This document shows positions 25,376 through 35,300 of a stretch of 64,000 nucleotides of DNA, piece by piece. Both the position numbers and the translations under genes were made by a program. Source of the stretch: Tranquillimonas alkanivorans (GTDB lineage: Bacteria > Pseudomonadota > Alphaproteobacteria > Rhodobacterales > Rhodobacteraceae); NCBI RefSeq assembly GCF_900115595.1, contig NZ_FOXA01000004.1, forward strand, positions 124,001-188,000, read 5' to 3'. The notes under the pieces were generated by a model that saw only the letters and a program-made list of their open reading frames with translations, was not told the DNA's origin and did no database searches. Position 1 is the stretch's first letter; every line of letters begins with the position of its first letter.

Positions 25376-27646
25376 GTGGCGCGTGGTTTGCTTTCGGGCG
25401 TGGCCTGGGGTCTCGCCGTGTCGACGGCCGTGGTGGTGGTCGTGTCGCAGGTCGGCGCGCGCCGAGAGTTCGCCGTCGAACCGCCCGCGGCTGCCGCAGT
25501 GGACCTGCCGCCGGGGACCGAGTTCAACCGCGCCCGTCCGGATGCCAAGCCCGTCCTTCCCGACAGCGACCCGGCCCCCGAAACGGTCGAGACCGTCCCG
25601 CTGCCCGCGCCGACGCCGGACGCGCAGCCCGAACCGCTCGACGCGGACGCCCCGCCCGAGGCCGCGACGCCCGAGGTGGACCTGGCGCTGCCCGAGCTTG
25701 CCGCGCCCGTTGGCGTGCCGGACGCCGAGGCTCCGGTCGCGACGGGCCAGCCGCCGCAGCCCCCCCGCGCCGCCGCGCGCCGGTCGGGCGATGCCGCCCC
25801 GGCCGTGCCCGCGACGCCGGAGCTCTCGGCCGCGGCTCCGCAAGTCGCCGGCGCACCGCTGCAGGACGAAGAGGCCGTCCGCCCGACCGTGACCGCCGAC
25901 GCGGCGCCGGAGCCGGCGGGCGAGGCGCTTCCGCCGGTCGAGATCGGGGTGGAAGACCTGCCGCAGGTCGACGACGCCGCAGATGCGCCAGAAGCGCTCG
26001 CCGGGATGGACGCCTTCGCGTCGCCCGAGCAGGACGGAGGGCGGCGGCTCGCCACGGGCGAGGAGGCGGAGGATGCGGCGTCGGCGCGGCCGGAGGCCAA
26101 CGCTCCGGGCGAGCTGGCCGACACGGGCGCCGCTGACCTGCCGCCGGGCGAGATGGAGGACGCCCCGACGTCGTCCGACCCCGCCGTCGCGTCCGCCGCG
26201 CCTACCCTCCTGTCTGCGCCGGCCGGGCGCGAGAACCGCGAGGGGCTGCCGGCCCGCGCGCCCGAGGATGTCGCGGCCCCCGCGCCGCAGGAACCCGCCG
26301 CGCCGCCGCGGGCCGAGGCGGAACCGCCCGCCGTCTCTCGCACGGCCGATGGCTCCGCCGGCTCGCGCGCCGCTCCGGCTCCAGCCGCGCCGTCCCAGGG
26401 CGAGCGGCCCGATGCGGGGCCCGAGCCCTCGGACCCGGCTGTGCCCGAGGTCGACGTCGCGGAGACCTCGGCCACCGAGGCGCCCGAGACCGAGGACCTC
26501 GCGCTGGCACTTCCCAGTGCCTCGAGCCCGGTCGCCTCGCCCGAGCGCCGGGCGCTGGGTCCGGCGCAGGAGGTCGAGGCGCTGCCCGAGGTCGAGGCGC
26601 CGCCGGCCGAAACCGCTCGTGTCACCGCCGATGTCGGCCCTGCGCCCGCCGCGCTTCAGGCGCCGTCTGCAGAGCAGGAGAGTGGGCTCGCCCGCCAGCT
26701 CTTCGCCGACCGCACGGCATCGCTGTCGGGGCCCGGCGTGCTGCCGGGCGACGAGGCACCGGAGACGACGCCCGACACCGGCGCGGCGCCCGAGGTGCCG
26801 CAGACGATCCCGCTGCCCGAGATGCCGGCGACGGTGAATGCCGAGGGACGGATCGTGGTCGACGGAGAGCTTGGCCGGCCCGAGGCGGGGGGCGCGCCCG
26901 CACGTCCCGCTGAAGCGGAACGCGGCGCGGACCGGGGCAGCGCGTCCGCGGGCGACCCGACCGACCGCCTGCCGCGGGTCAGCGATGCGACGGGCATCGA
27001 CGGAACCGGCGAGGCCACGTTGCCCGCGCTGCTGCGCAACGCGCTGCCCTTCGAGGCGCCGCAGGACCGGCCGCTCCTCTCGGTCATCCTGCTCGACACC
27101 GGCGGTGCGATCCCGCGCCTGGCATTCCCGGTGACGCTCGCCATCCCGGCGCAGGCGCCCGACGCCGCCGACCGCGCGGCCGCCGCGCGCGCCGCCGGGC
27201 ACGAGGTGGTGGTGATCCCGGCCCATGACGGGGCGGACGGACTGCTTCTCGGCGCGGGCGGGGCGCTCGACGACGCGGTGGCGGTGCTGGGCTGGCCTGA
27301 CGACGCTACCGGGACGACCGCCGCGGGGGGCCTGGTGGAGCGGCTCGCACGCTCCGGCCATGGGTTGGTGACGTTCCAAGACGAGCGCGACCCGGCGCAG
27401 CAGATCGACGGGGACGTGCCGGCGGCGCAGGTCACGCGCGAAATCGACGCGGCGGGGCAGGACGCCCGCGCCGTGCAGCGCTTCCTCGACAACGGGGCCT
27501 TCCGCGCCCGCGTCGAGCAGGGTGCGATCCTCGTGGGCCGGACGCGGCCCGAGACCCTGCGCGCGCTGCGGCAATGGGTTGCCGAAGGACGCGCTGCCGA
27601 CGTGACGCTCGCCCCCGTCTCGGCCATTCTGCGCGCGGGGCAGTAG
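25376..27646 (+). CDS. divergent polysaccharide deacetylase with long low-complexity linker
   Basis: 756 residues from a GTG start (GGAGA upstream). One amino-terminal membrane helix (about 3-25), then roughly 500 residues very rich in Pro, Ala, Glu, Asp and Gly with no visible fold, then a carboxy-terminal NodB-like divergent polysaccharide deacetylase domain (about 535-756: ALPFEAPQDRPLLSVILLD, FPVTLAIPAQAP, AGHEVVVIPAHDG, FQDERDPAQQ). The usual metal ligands of active deacetylases are not evident, as is normal for this divergent branch (YibQ type), so catalytic activity is doubtful. The linker could span the periplasm from an inner-membrane anchor. Divergent from trpG. Confidence 0.88.
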   Translation: MARGLLSGVAWGLAVSTAVVVVVSQVGARREFAVEPPAAAAVDLPPGTEFNRARPDAKPVLPDSDPAPETVETVPLPAPTPDAQPEPLDADAPPEAATPEVDLALPELAAPVGVPDAEAPVATGQPPQPPRAAARRSGDAAPAVPATPELSAAAPQVAGAPLQDEEAVRPTVTADAAPEPAGEALPPVEIGVEDLPQVDDAADAPEALAGMDAFASPEQDGGRRLATGEEAEDAASARPEANAPGELADTGAADLPPGEMEDAPTSSDPAVASAAPTLLSAPAGRENREGLPARAPEDVAAPAPQEPAAPPRAEAEPPAVSRTADGSAGSRAAPAPAAPSQGERPDAGPEPSDPAVPEVDVAETSATEAPETEDLALALPSASSPVASPERRALGPAQEVEALPEVEAPPAETARVTADVGPAPAALQAPSAEQESGLARQLFADRTASLSGPGVLPGDEAPETTPDTGAAPEVPQTIPLPEMPATVNAEGRIVVDGELGRPEAGGAPARPAEAERGADRGSASAGDPTDRLPRVSDATGIDGTGEATLPALLRNALPFEAPQDRPLLSVILLDTGGAIPRLAFPVTLAIPAQAPDAADRAAAARAAGHEVVVIPAHDGADGLLLGAGGALDDAVAVLGWPDDATGTTAAGGLVERLARSGHGLVTFQDERDPAQQIDGDVPAAQVTREIDAAGQDARAVQRFLDNGAFRARVEQGAILVGRTRPETLRALRQWVAEGRAADVTLAPVSAILRAGQ

Positions 27647-27721
27647 GGGCCGACCCGCGTCTCGGGGCGTTGCCCGCACCCGGCCCGGCGGTGTATACTG
27701 CCCACGGGGAGGAGACACAGG

Positions 27722-28510
27722 ATGACGGATATGGGCGTACCGGCGCCAGGCGCGCCGTCGGCGCTGCCACGTATCGGACGGGTGACGCTGACGGAGTTAC
27801 GGGAGGCGCTGATCCTCGGCTGGCAGGATTTTCGCCGCGCGCCAAGCTTCGGGCTGTTCTTCAGCGCGGTCTACGTGCTGGGTGGTCTGGCGCTGGTGGC
27901 GTTCGGCGCGGGCACGCTGGCCTGGACGCTGACGATGTCGCTGGGCTTTCCGCTGATCGCGCCCTTCGCCGCCGTCGGGCTTTACGAGGTCAGTCGCCGG
28001 ATCGAGGCCGGCCGGCCGCTAGTCTGGTCCGAGGTGCTGGGTGTGGTGCTAGCCGAGCGGGACCGGCAAATCCCCTGGATCGGCGCGATCATCGTCATCG
28101 CCTTCCTGTTCTGGACGTTCTTCGCCCACATGCTGTTTGCGCTGTTCATGGGGCTGTCGACGCTGACCAACGTCTCCACCTCGTGGGAGGTGTTCCTGAC
28201 CGCGAACGGGATGACCATGATCGCCGTGGAGCTGGCCGTCGGCGGGGCGTTCGCCTTCCTGATGTTCTCTCTCACCGTCGTCAGCCTGCCGCTCCTCCTT
28301 GAGCGCGAGGTCGATTTCGTGACCGCCATGCTGCTGAGCCTGCGCACGGTGCGCGAGAACCTGGGCGTGATGCTGGTCTGGGCCGCGCTCATCGCTGTGC
28401 TGCTGCTGGCGGCGATGGTCCCGGTATTCCTGGGCCTCTTCGTGGCGCTGCCCGTCCTGGGCCACGCCACTTGGCACCTGTATCGTCGCGCGCTTTACGA
28501 CGAGGTCTGA
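27722..28510 (+). CDS. DUF2189 membrane protein
   Basis: 262 residues with about six hydrophobic segments and the DUF2189 pattern (ALILGWQDFRRAPSFGLFFSAVYVLGG near the amino end; LPLLLEREVDFVTAMLLSLRTVRENLGVM later). Function unknown; members are inner-membrane proteins of proteobacteria. GGGGAGGAG lies ahead of the start. It stands alone, 75 bases after the polysaccharide-deacetylase-like gene, and is followed by a dispersed element. Confidence 0.85.
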   Translation: MTDMGVPAPGAPSALPRIGRVTLTELREALILGWQDFRRAPSFGLFFSAVYVLGGLALVAFGAGTLAWTLTMSLGFPLIAPFAAVGLYEVSRRIEAGRPLVWSEVLGVVLAERDRQIPWIGAIIVIAFLFWTFFAHMLFALFMGLSTLTNVSTSWEVFLTANGMTMIAVELAVGGAFAFLMFSLTVVSLPLLLEREVDFVTAMLLSLRTVRENLGVMLVWAALIAVLLLAAMVPVFLGLFVALPVLGHATWHLYRRALYDEV

Positions 28511-28570
28511 CGGGGCTCACGATCTCCCGGCGCCGCCACGCGGACGCGCCTGCGGCGCGACGTTTGTTTT

Positions 28571-28624
28571 GGTGCGCCTGCGGCGCACGGTGCCTCCGGC
28601 GGGAGTATTTTCGCAAGAGGAAAG
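28571..28624 (+). repeat. dispersed intergenic element, diverged copy F
   Basis: Hairpin GTGCGCC-TGC-GGCGCAC, then GCCTCCGGCGGGAGTATTTT and CGCAAGAGGAAAG. The GCCTCCGGCGGG-GTATTT core matches the minus-strand reading of the copy near 56316, but the tail differs from GGACCGAAGATG. Sits between the DUF2189 gene and the bactofilin terminator. Confidence 0.55.
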
Positions 28625-28682
28625 GCCGGGACACCGGTTCACCGCACGAGGGGCACAGCCCGGCGCGCGCGGCCGGCGCATG

Positions 28683-28712
28683 AAAAAGCCCCGCCGGCGA
28701 AGGCCGCGGGGC
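28683..28712 (-). terminator. rho-independent terminator of bactofilin
   Basis: On the minus strand GCCCCGC (pairing 28706-28712 with 28688-28694) is followed by TTTTT (28683-28687 complement), 24 bases after the bactofilin stop. Confidence 0.85.
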
Positions 28713-28736
28713 TTGCGTGACGGGAGCGACCTGAGT

Positions 28737-29258
28737 TCAGGCCTTGGCTTCGGCGGGTTTGCCCTGCTGTTGCTGGCCCGGCCGCGCACCCTGCTGCTGC
28801 GTTGTATTGAGCGGATCGTCGCGCCGCTGGACGGATCCTTCGAAATGGGCGCCGCTTTCGATGGCGATGGTCTTGTGGATGATGTCGCCCTCGACCCGCG
28901 CGGTCGACGTCAGGCGCACCTTCAGGCCGCGAACGCGGCCCACAACGCGGCCGTTCACGACGACGTCGTCGGCCATGACCTCGCCCTTGATCGTCGCGCC
29001 TTCGCCGACGGTGAGCAGATGGGCGCGGATGTCGCCCTCGACCGTGCCCTCGATCTGGATGTCGCCGGTGGTCTTGAGGTTGCCCTTGATCGTAAGGTCC
29101 GACGACAGAACCGATGCCGGCGGCTTGGACTTCGGCGCACTGGACGGCTGGAAATCGGTCGTGGTCTTCGGGGCGGAAGACGACGCCTCGGGGGTTTTCG
29201 GACCCTGGCCTTCGCCCTGCTTGGGGCCGGGCTCGTTGATCTTGCTCTTAGAAAACAT
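28737..29258 (-). CDS. bactofilin (polymer-forming cytoskeletal protein)
   Basis: 173 residues. Disordered proline/serine-rich amino end, then a bactofilin beta-helix at about 50-145 (SSDLTIKGNLKTTGDIQIEGTVEGDI, GEVMADDVVVNGRVVGRVRG, ARVEGDIIHKTIAIESGAHFEG), then a Q/P-rich tail. Bactofilins polymerise without nucleotide at the membrane and position cell-wall enzymes. Its start overlaps the end of the M23 peptidase gene by 11 bases, so the two are translationally coupled, a pairing known from cell-shape systems in other bacteria. A strong terminator follows. Confidence 0.95.
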   Translation of the reverse strand: MFSKSKINEPGPKQGEGQGPKTPEASSSAPKTTTDFQPSSAPKSKPPASVLSSDLTIKGNLKTTGDIQIEGTVEGDIRAHLLTVGEGATIKGEVMADDVVVNGRVVGRVRGLKVRLTSTARVEGDIIHKTIAIESGAHFEGSVQRRDDPLNTTQQQGARPGQQQQGKPAEAKA

Positions 29259-30546
29259 CTTTCGCAGCCTTGATGTAGGTCATCGGATTGACGGGCTTGC
29301 CGCCGACGCGCACTTCGTAATGAAGGTGGGTGCCGGTGCTCCGGCCAGTGTTCCCCATATCACCGATCTGGTCCCCGCGCGAGACCTTTTGCCCGACCTT
29401 CACCCGAATCCGCGACATGTGGGCGTAGCGCGTCTCGATGCCGAACTCGTGCTTGATCTTCACCAGATTGCCGTAACCCGACATGCGGCCGGCATAGGTC
29501 ACCACGCCGTCCGCCGTCGTGTGGATTGGCGTGCCGTGCGCCCCGGCGAAATCCGTGCCCTCGTGCATGCGGCCCCAGCGCGGGCCGAAGCCACTGGTAT
29601 AGCGGAACGACTGCTTCACCGGGATGTCGAACGGCGCCTTCTCGGCCGCGATACGGTAGAGGTTCATGCGGTCGAGCCGCTCGAGGATCGAGTTGGCGCG
29701 CAGCGTATCGTCGTCCGGGCCTTGGCCCTTGGTGGACATGCGCAGCGCCGTCAGCGGGCCGCCCTGGCCGGAATAGCCGCGCCGCACGGTGTCCAGAAGG
29801 TCGTCTGCGTCCAGGCCCGCGCTTTCGAACATCTTGTCGAGCGGCTTGACCGAGATCGTCAGCGCGTCCTCGAGCTTGCTGAAGATCAGCTCGTTGCGGT
29901 CCTGCTGGAGCCGGGCCTCGAGGATCATCTCCTCGGCGAATGCCTCGGCTTCCTCGGCCTCGGCGGCGAGGCTGTCGCGCTGGTCCGCCGTGTCGCCCAG
30001 CGCGTCGGCCAGCATGTCCAGCGTGGCCTCCATGTCGGCGACGCGGTGCTCGTCGGCCTCCGCCGCCGTGCCGCCCTCGACCTGAAGCGCCAAGGTGCGG
30101 GTCTGGTCGCGCGCGGCGTCGCGTTCCTGCATGGCGCGGCGCAGGGTGGCCTGCGTCACCTCGATGCCGGTCTCGAGCTCGCGGCGGCGGGTTTCCGAGG
30201 CCAGTAGTTCTTCCTGCATGCGCGACACCTGCGCGAGCGCGACGTTGAACCGCTCGATCGCCTGGCGCGCGTCTTCGGCGCTGGCGTCGCGTTCGGCGGA
30301 GAGCGCGTTGAGCCGCTCTTCGTAAAGCGCCTGTTCACGCTTGGCGAGCTCGCGCACGTTGCCCGAGCCGATGCTGTCCATCAGGAGGATCGAGGTCGCC
30401 ACGATGGTCCAGCCGACCACGAGTGCGCTGCCGCTCACCGCCATCAGCTGCGTCGCGGGCGCGAGGCGAACGAACCGGGTTTCGGTGTCCGACCGCAGAA
30501 ACAGTCGCCGTTCGGGGAACGCGCGCGCGAGCGCAGCGTTCACCAT
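29248..30546 (-). CDS. M23-family (LytM) peptidoglycan endopeptidase with coiled coil
   Basis: 432 residues. One membrane helix at about 30-58, a long coiled coil (about 65-215, rich in Glu, Ala, Arg), and a LytM domain at about 290-425. The zinc/catalytic motifs are intact: HEGTD near 327-331 and HLHYEV near 405. It would cut peptide cross-bridges in the periplasm while anchored to the inner membrane. Start at ATG 30546 with GGGAA upstream; a GTG at 30567 is also in frame. Operon with bactofilin (overlapping), so a role in cell shape or growth zones is likely. Confidence 0.94.
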   Translation of the reverse strand: MVNAALARAFPERRLFLRSDTETRFVRLAPATQLMAVSGSALVVGWTIVATSILLMDSIGSGNVRELAKREQALYEERLNALSAERDASAEDARQAIERFNVALAQVSRMQEELLASETRRRELETGIEVTQATLRRAMQERDAARDQTRTLALQVEGGTAAEADEHRVADMEATLDMLADALGDTADQRDSLAAEAEEAEAFAEEMILEARLQQDRNELIFSKLEDALTISVKPLDKMFESAGLDADDLLDTVRRGYSGQGGPLTALRMSTKGQGPDDDTLRANSILERLDRMNLYRIAAEKAPFDIPVKQSFRYTSGFGPRWGRMHEGTDFAGAHGTPIHTTADGVVTYAGRMSGYGNLVKIKHEFGIETRYAHMSRIRVKVGQKVSRGDQIGDMGNTGRSTGTHLHYEVRVGGKPVNPMTYIKAAKDVF

Positions 30547-30627
30547 CGTCAGTTTCCCGTGTGCCACGTGCCCGTCTGTCCCTTGCTGTTCTTGTCGTGC
30601 AGCAGGCGGCTCCCCAACCGCCGGTGG

Positions 30628-30642
30628 TTAATCGGTCCATAA
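30628..30642. promoter_or_regulatory. possible CtrA-like site upstream of the M23/bactofilin operon
   Basis: TTAA-N7-ATAA, one mismatch from the CtrA consensus TTAA-N7-TTAA, about 85 bases upstream of the peptidase start. A single near match is weak evidence. The remainder of the 486-base gap between 30547 and 31032 contains several GTTGC/GCAAC repeats but no gene I can support. Confidence 0.3.
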
Positions 30643-30853
30643 CGGGCGCGTGAGGGTGCTGCAACGATTTCGGCCGCATGTTGCGCCCGTGTCGCGGTTG
30701 CTTGCCGGCGATGAGCGGTAATCCGCCGAAAGTTGCGCCCGCAACGGTCCTGCAACGCTGTGGTGCAAGACCGGAATCATGAATGTCGATGGGCGGATCG
30801 CGGATCCCGCTGAATCGCAAGGGAAATGATTCGAAATATTTTGTCGACTTGAG

Positions 30854-30878
30854 GGAACCCGCCGGTCCAACCTGCGTA
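30854..30878 (+). promoter_or_regulatory. possible EcfG-type promoter before the B12-binding protein
   Basis: GGAAC (30854) and CGTA (30875) separated by 16 bases, one mismatch from the alphaproteobacterial general-stress consensus GGAAC-N16/17-CGTT. It lies about 150 bases before the chosen start of the next gene. Confidence 0.3.
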
Positions 30879-31032
30879 GGCGTGATGGTTCCGCACAATC
30901 GGGACCGGCGGGGACGGGCGGGTCCGCGTCGGCAGGATGGGCGGCCGGCGGCCCCGCTTTCGTCGGTCGAAGCGTCGGGGGGCGACGTCTTTGAAGTTGA
31001 GTGGTTTCAGGGTGGTGGCGCAGCGCGCACCG

Positions 31033-31797
31033 ATGCGGGACGGCAGCGGCGCTCAGGCGCATGCCTGCGACCTGCAAAACGTAGTGCGCGACGCGCTGGA
31101 CCACGTGGCGCGGTTGGCCGAGGCGCGCCGCGGCGTCGCCGCCGCGCCCGCGGACGTGGTCGCCTGCGCCGAGGCGCTGCGCGACCGCGATCCAGCGGTT
31201 GCGCGCGCGGTGGTCCGACGGCTGCGGGCGCGCGGGCTGAGCGATGAGCGGATCCAGATTGACTGCCTGGCCGAAGCGGCGCGGCACCTGGGCCGCCTGT
31301 GGGAACGCGACGAGATGCCGTTCTGGGAGGTCACGCTGGCCACGAGCCGCATCCACGGGCTCCTGCGGGAGTTGCGCGCCGACGTCGCCAGCGGGGAGGT
31401 TCGTGCGTCCGGGGTCCGCTACGCGCTCTTTGCGCCGGTTCCGGGCGAGGATCACGTGCTGGGCAGCATGATGGCCGCCGACGTCTTTCGCCGCGCGGGC
31501 TGGCGGATCGACCTCGAACTCGACATCGACGCCGCCACGCTGCTGGAGATCCTCGAGCGGCGGCAGCCGCCGGTGGTGGGTCTGTCAGCCAGCGGTGAAC
31601 GGCCCGCGCGGATCCTGTCTGACCTGGTGGCGCGGATACGTACCGTGGCGCCCGGCGCCTGCGTGGCTGTGGGCGGAAACGTCGTCGCGGCCTGCCCGGC
31701 TCAGGCGGCCGCGTCCGGCGCGGACCTTCTTGTGGAGGACGTGCACGAGGCGATGTCTCGCCTCGCACAAGAGGCAGACGTGCGCACGGGCCGCTGA
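31033..31797 (+). CDS. cobalamin-binding / SCHIC-like sensory protein
   Basis: 254 residues. A helical amino-terminal part (about 20-120, with the LWERDEMPFWEVTLATSRIHGLLREL cap helices) precedes a B12-binding Rossmann fold (about 125-245). The ligand motif is EDHVLG, an E-x-H-x-x-G form as in light- or redox-sensing cobalamin proteins (CarH/AerR/PpaA type) rather than the D-x-H-x-x-G of most enzymes. It has no DNA-binding or enzyme domain, so it probably acts by protein contact. In relatives such proteins sit by photosynthesis genes; none are here. The start is uncertain: ATG 31033 has a weak site; TTG 30991 has GGGGGG eight bases upstream. Confidence 0.82.
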   Translation: MRDGSGAQAHACDLQNVVRDALDHVARLAEARRGVAAAPADVVACAEALRDRDPAVARAVVRRLRARGLSDERIQIDCLAEAARHLGRLWERDEMPFWEVTLATSRIHGLLRELRADVASGEVRASGVRYALFAPVPGEDHVLGSMMAADVFRRAGWRIDLELDIDAATLLEILERRQPPVVGLSASGERPARILSDLVARIRTVAPGACVAVGGNVVAACPAQAAASGADLLVEDVHEAMSRLAQEADVRTGR

Positions 31798-31822
31798 GGC
31801 CGAGTGCCGCGCTTGATCCGGC

Positions 31823-32284
31823 TCAAATCCCTCGCACGGCGTCGAGCACATCGTCGACGTGGCCGGGCACCTTCACCTTGCGCCAGACCCGCGCGACGTT
31901 GCCCTCGGCGTCGATCAGGAAGGTGGACCGCTCGATCCCCAGGAACGTCGTGCCGTACATGCTTTTTTCCTTCCACACGCCGTAGCGTTCGCAGACGTCG
32001 CTGTCTTCGTCCGACAAAAGCGCCACGCGCAGGCCGTGCTTGTCGCGGAACTTGTCGTGCTTGGCGACGGGGTCCTTCGACACGCCGAGGATCGTCGCGC
32101 CCTCGGCCTCGAACGCGTCGAGCTGTTCGGTGAAGGCGATGGCCTGCTTGGTGCAGCCCGAGGTGTCGTCGCGCGGATAGAAGTAAAGCACGACGGGTTT
32201 GCCCCGAAGCTCCGAAAGCGTGACCTCGCCGCCGCCGTCGCGCGGCAGGGTGAAGTCGGGGGCGGCGGTTCCGGTGTCGAGCAT
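31823..32284 (-). CDS. bcp: thiol peroxidase (peroxiredoxin, Bcp type)
   Basis: 153 residues, AhpC/TSA fold. The peroxidatic cysteine is in YPRDDTSGCTKQA near residue 44. E. coli Bcp has a resolving cysteine five residues later; here that position is isoleucine, so resolution must use another cysteine (one lies in SDVCERYGV) or an external thiol. Reduces hydrogen and organic peroxides in the cytoplasm. Start at ATG 32284, where GAGGG is well spaced; the ATG at 32293 sits directly on that site. Converges with the B12-binding gene and diverges from the AsmA-like gene. Confidence 0.93.
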   Translation of the reverse strand: MLDTGTAAPDFTLPRDGGGEVTLSELRGKPVVLYFYPRDDTSGCTKQAIAFTEQLDAFEAEGATILGVSKDPVAKHDKFRDKHGLRVALLSDEDSDVCERYGVWKEKSMYGTTFLGIERSTFLIDAEGNVARVWRKVKVPGHVDDVLDAVRGI

Positions 32285-32381
32285 TGGGGTCATCCCTCAG
32301 CGCGTTGTGATTACCGGTTGGGTTCTAGATCGTCTGCCGGCAAGATAAAGCCCGCGCAGGCAGGACGCTGGCGACTACGGC

Positions 32382-35300
32382 ATGACGGAACGGGCAGAGC
32401 AGACGACGCGCACGCGCGGGCCGTCGCGCCGGCGGCGCGCGGCGCGGCTGGGCGCGTGGGTGGTGTCGTCGATCCTGACGCTGGCGCTGATCGCGGGCCT
32501 TGCCGTCCTGTCGTTCACCGGGCGCAGCGTGGATCTGCCGGTCTGGGTCACCGACCGGATCGAGGCGCGTCTGAACGCGCGGCTCGACCGCTTCCGCATC
32601 GAGCTGGGCCGCGCGGCGGTGGTCGTGGGGCAGGACGGTGTTCCGCGCGTGCGCCTGCGGGGGGTGGAGCTGTCCGATGCGGGCGGCGTGCCGCTGGCGC
32701 AGCTCAACGACATCGGCGCGGCGTTCGACCCCGTGGCGCTGTCGCGCGGGCAGGTGCTGCCGCGCCGGCTGCGACTGGCAGGGGCGCAGGCGACGGTGCG
32801 CCGCCGCGCCGATGGCGGGTTCGAGCTTTCGCTGGGCGGCGGCGGGCAGTCCTTCGAAGGGATCGGCGGTCTGCTCGATGCGCTCGACGCCGCTTTCGCT
32901 GCGCCGCCCTTCACCGGGGTGGAGCGGATCGAGGCGCGGGACCTGACCGTGACGCTCGAGGATGCGCGCACCGCACGGGTCTGGCAGGTCACCGGCGGCA
33001 CGCTCCTGCTCGAGCGCGATGCGGACGGGCTGGGCGTGACCGTCGTGGCCGAGGTCTTCAACGGGACGGAGGACCTGGCGCGCCTGCAACTTTCGGTCGC
33101 CACCGACTCCGACGACGCCTCGGCCGCGATCAGTGCGACGGTCGAGAACGCGGCGGCGGCGGACATCGCGCTGCAATCCCCTGTCCTGTCCGTTCTGCGC
33201 GTGCTCGAAGCGCCGATCTCGGGCGCGTTCCGCACCACGCTCGACACGACTGGCGCGCCCGAAGGCTTCGCCGGGACCTTGGAAATCGGATCGGGCGCGG
33301 TGCATCCGACGCCTGCCACCCGGCCGGTCGCCTTCGACAGCGCCAAGGCGTATTTCAGCTATGACCCGGCCACGCAGAAGATTGCGCTCAGCCAGCTCAC
33401 CGGTCGGTCGGACTTCGCCACCTTCGAGGCCGAGGGGCACGCGTACCTGCGCGAGACGGGGCCGGGCGGCTGGCCGAGGGCGCTGGTGGGGCAGTTGCGG
33501 GCCGACCGGCTGCGCGCCTCGGCCGAGGGCGTGCTGGCCGTACCGGTGAGCTTCGCCTCGGCCACAGCGGACCTGCGCCTGCGGCTCGACCCCTTCACGC
33601 TGGAGATCGGGCAGCTCGTCCTGTCGGGGGCGAACGGGCGGCACATCCGGGCCGACGGCTCGGTCACCGCCGCGCCCGAGGGCTGGGACGTGGCCGTGGA
33701 CCTTTCGGCCGAGGCGGTATCGGCGGCGCGGGCCAAGGCGCTGTGGCCGCTGGCCGTAGCGCCGAAGACGCGCGACTGGCTCGACCGCAACATCGTGTCC
33801 GGCGAGATTACGGATCTCGAGGCCGCCTTGCGCCTCGCACCGGGGCAGGACCGGCGGCTCGCGGCAAGCTTCGCCTTCCGCGACGCCGAGGTCGGGTTCC
33901 TGAAACAGATGCCGCCTCTGACCGGCGCAGCCGGCCATGCCTCCATCGCCGGGAACCGCTTCGCGCTGACGCTCGACCGGGGCGGCGTGGTTCTGCCGGG
34001 CGGCGGCACCGTCAGCGCCGCGGGCTCGACCCTCACCGTGCCCGACACGCGGCAGAAGCCTGCGCGGGGAGAGTTCCGCCTGCACACAGAGGGCACGCTT
34101 TCCGCCACGCTGGAGTTGATCGATCAGCCGCCGCTGTCGGCGTTCCGTACCGGCCCGCCGCCCGAGGTGGGCGAGGGGCGCGCACTGCTCGACACCGCCT
34201 TCGCCCTGACCTTCGGCCGCAAGCTGCGGGAGAACGAGATCACCTATGCCACGAACGGCTTGCTGCGGGACTTCGCCTCGGACACGCTCGCCCCCGGCCG
34301 ATCCATTCGTGCCGAGGCGCTGGAGGTCGAGGCGACGCCGTCGGCGGTGCTGGTCTCGGGCGATGCGACGCTCGACGGCATCCCGCTGACGGCACGCTGG
34401 CGGCAGGGGCTGTCGCCGGAAGAGCGGGGGAGCAGCACCCTGCGCGGCACGGTCGAGCTGTCGCCCCGCGCGCTGGACGCCCTTGGCGTGGCGCTGCCGG
34501 AGGGCAGCGTTTCGGGCCGGGGGACGGGCGACGTGACGCTGACGCTGGAGAAAGGGGCGCCGCCCGAGGTGCTGCTGACCTCGGACCTGTCCGGCCTGCG
34601 CCTGTCGCTGCCCGCGCTGGACTGGGCGAAGCCGGCGGAGGCGACGGGGCGTCTGGCCGTCGAGGCGACGCTGGGGCCGACGCCCGAGGTCGGCCGGCTG
34701 GAGGTCGAGGGCGGCGGACTGTCGGCCGTCGGCCGCCTGGACCTTGCCCCGGGCGGCGGGCTCGAGGCGGCGCGCTTCGGCCGCGTACGCATCGGCGACT
34801 GGCTCGACGCGCCGGTGACGCTGACGCCGCGGGGATGGGGGCAGCCCCCGGCGATCGCGCTGCGCGGCGGCACGTTCGACCTGCGCGCGGCGGAGTTCGG
34901 CGAAGGCGGCTCCGGCGGCGGCGCGCGCGGACCGATCGACATCGCGCTCGATCGGCTGGTGATCACGGACGGCATCGCGCTGACCGACGTTCGGGGCGAA
35001 ATCGACGGGGGTGGCGCGGTCAGCGGCGTGATCACCGGCCGCGTGAACGGCGGCGCGCCCGTCCGCGCGACGCTCGTCCCGTCGCAGCGTGGCACTGCGA
35101 TCCGCGTGCTCTCGGACGACGGGGGCGGGGTGTTCCGCGATGCCGGCATCATCCGGACGGTGCGGGGCGGGGCAATGGACCTGATCCTGAACCCCACCGG
35201 CGCGCCCGGCACCTATGACGGCAGGCTTCGCGTCACCGGCACGCGGATGCGCGACGCGCCCGTGATGGCCGAGCTTTTGAGCGCGGTCAGCGTCGTCGGC

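Noticed and set aside
25500-26950. Repetitive-looking DNA suggesting tandem repeats or a CRISPR-like array
   Set aside because: It is codon-level low complexity (Pro/Ala/Glu) inside one open frame; there is no regular unit or spacing.
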